Below, piece after piece: positions 5,130 through 5,568 of a stretch of DNA of 5,568 bases. Origin of the DNA: an uncultured Collinsella sp. (GTDB lineage Bacteria; Actinomycetota; Coriobacteriia; Coriobacteriales; Coriobacteriaceae); NCBI GenBank assembly GCA_902492855.1, contig CABUMU010000118.1, forward strand, positions 1 through 5,568. The letters run 5' to 3'. Each line of letters starts with the position of its first letter. Positions within the stretch are counted from its first letter, which is position 1. The notes beneath the pieces are model-generated. The model saw only the letters and a list, made by a program, of their open reading frames with translations, searched no databases and was not told the origin of the DNA. The translations under genes were made by a program, and so were the position numbers.

Positions 5130-5568
5130 ATGCGCCAGTTCGATTACGCCACAGTCCCAGCGGAACTCGAAGCAACTCCAATCACCAACCTCCTCCTCTC
5201 GATACGCGAGCATAAAGGCCGTCAGCTTGCTCTGAGTCAAGTCAAACCCGAACTTCTATCGTCCCTTATGGAGGAAGCTAAGATCCAAAGCACCCAATCC
5301 TCCAACGGACTTGAAGGAATTATTACCACCCAAAAAAGACTCAAAGCGATCATGGCGTATTCCGCCAAGCCAAGCTCCCGCGCAGAGGAAGAAATCGCTG
5401 GATACCGAGATGTGCTGTCGCTTATTCACGAGCAACACGATTCCATTCCCGTAACGCCATCGGTCATTTTGCAGTTGCATCGTGACCTCATGGCGCACAC
5501 GGCAATCTCGTATGGAGGCCATTGGAAAGATAGCGATAACGAAATCGTCTCCATTGACGATCAAGGTA
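5130..5568 (+). CDS. Fic-family protein (putative AMP-transferase), 3' end outside the window
   Basis: The first 146 residues are present and the frame is open to the window end. Fic proteins typically transfer AMP from ATP to hydroxyl side chains of target proteins. The sequence matches the N-terminal part of the common Fic family: KIQSTQSSNGLEGI (about 51-64), then a helix with SRAEEEIAGYRDVL (about 83-96), ILQLHRDLM (113-121) and the beginning of the Fic core at GGHWKDSDNEI. SNGLEG (58-63) fits the inhibitory motif [S/T]xxxE[G/N]. Its place before the Fic core makes this a class II, self-inhibited Fic, with Glu62 the expected ATP-blocking residue. The catalytic HPFxxGNGR loop and any C-terminal winged-helix domain would lie past the window, so activity cannot be judged. 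The ATG follows AAAGGAG (5119-5125) by 4 nt. No antitoxin gene precedes it. Its codon use looks less GC-biased than lacE and lacG, which may indicate a separate acquisition. Confidence 0.9.
   Translation, partial: MRQFDYATVPAELEATPITNLLLSIREHKGRQLALSQVKPELLSSLMEEAKIQSTQSSNGLEGIITTQKRLKAIMAYSAKPSSRAEEEIAGYRDVLSLIHEQHDSIPVTPSVILQLHRDLMAHTAISYGGHWKDSDNEIVSIDDQG

Noticed and set aside
5256..5564. Minus-strand open frame (102 aa) near the window end
   Set aside because: It lies entirely opposite the Fic reading frame, which has clear family motifs and a ribosome binding site.

Overview
The window looks like a piece of chromosome from a high-GC, anaerobic, sugar-fermenting gut actinobacterium. A Coriobacteriia member such as Collinsella is my best guess. 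That guess is inference: the coding sequence is visibly GC-rich with C/G-ending codons, yet the genes encode a lactose phosphotransferase (PTS) pathway best known from low-GC Firmicutes. No rRNA or other phylogenetic marker is present.

Layout. Positions 1-193 hold the end of an array of 54-55 bp palindromic repeats separated by 25-bp linkers (period about 80 bp). A LacI-family repressor gene (198-1208, minus strand) follows. A 275-bp divergent control region (1209-1483) carries a 24-bp perfect palindrome and an extra half-site, very probably the repressor's operator. Two plus-strand genes follow: lacE (1484-3265, lactose-type PTS EIICB) and lacG (3341-4762, 6-phospho-beta-galactosidase). They are separated by 75 bp that contain a hairpin. 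A strong intrinsic terminator (4785-4833) ends the operon. The gene-free stretch 4763-5129 then holds that terminator, a second copy of the 80-bp-period repeat array (4850-4994), about 50 bp in which I see nothing convincing (4995-5046), and a 75-bp imperfect palindrome (5047-5121). The palindrome sits directly upstream of a Fic-family gene that runs off the window end (5130 onward).

How the genes work together. LacE should import lactose (or a related beta-galactoside) and phosphorylate it on the galactose moiety. LacG then hydrolyses the 6-phospho-galactoside in the cytoplasm to galactose-6-phosphate plus glucose (or the other aglycone). The divergently transcribed LacI-type regulator probably represses lacE-lacG, and perhaps itself, from the operator between them. 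The EIIA partner (lacF), EI, HPr and the tagatose-6-phosphate enzymes are not in the window and must be elsewhere.

The main unexplained structure is the pair of repeat arrays. They flank the lacI-lacE-lacG cassette, share a 39-bp identical segment in direct orientation (39-77 and 4936-4974), and meet the cassette at each end in a half-unit. The Fic gene and its palindromic upstream region form a separate module. I see no sign of an entirely new multi-gene system. The repeats and the two palindromic control regions are the parts worth follow-up.
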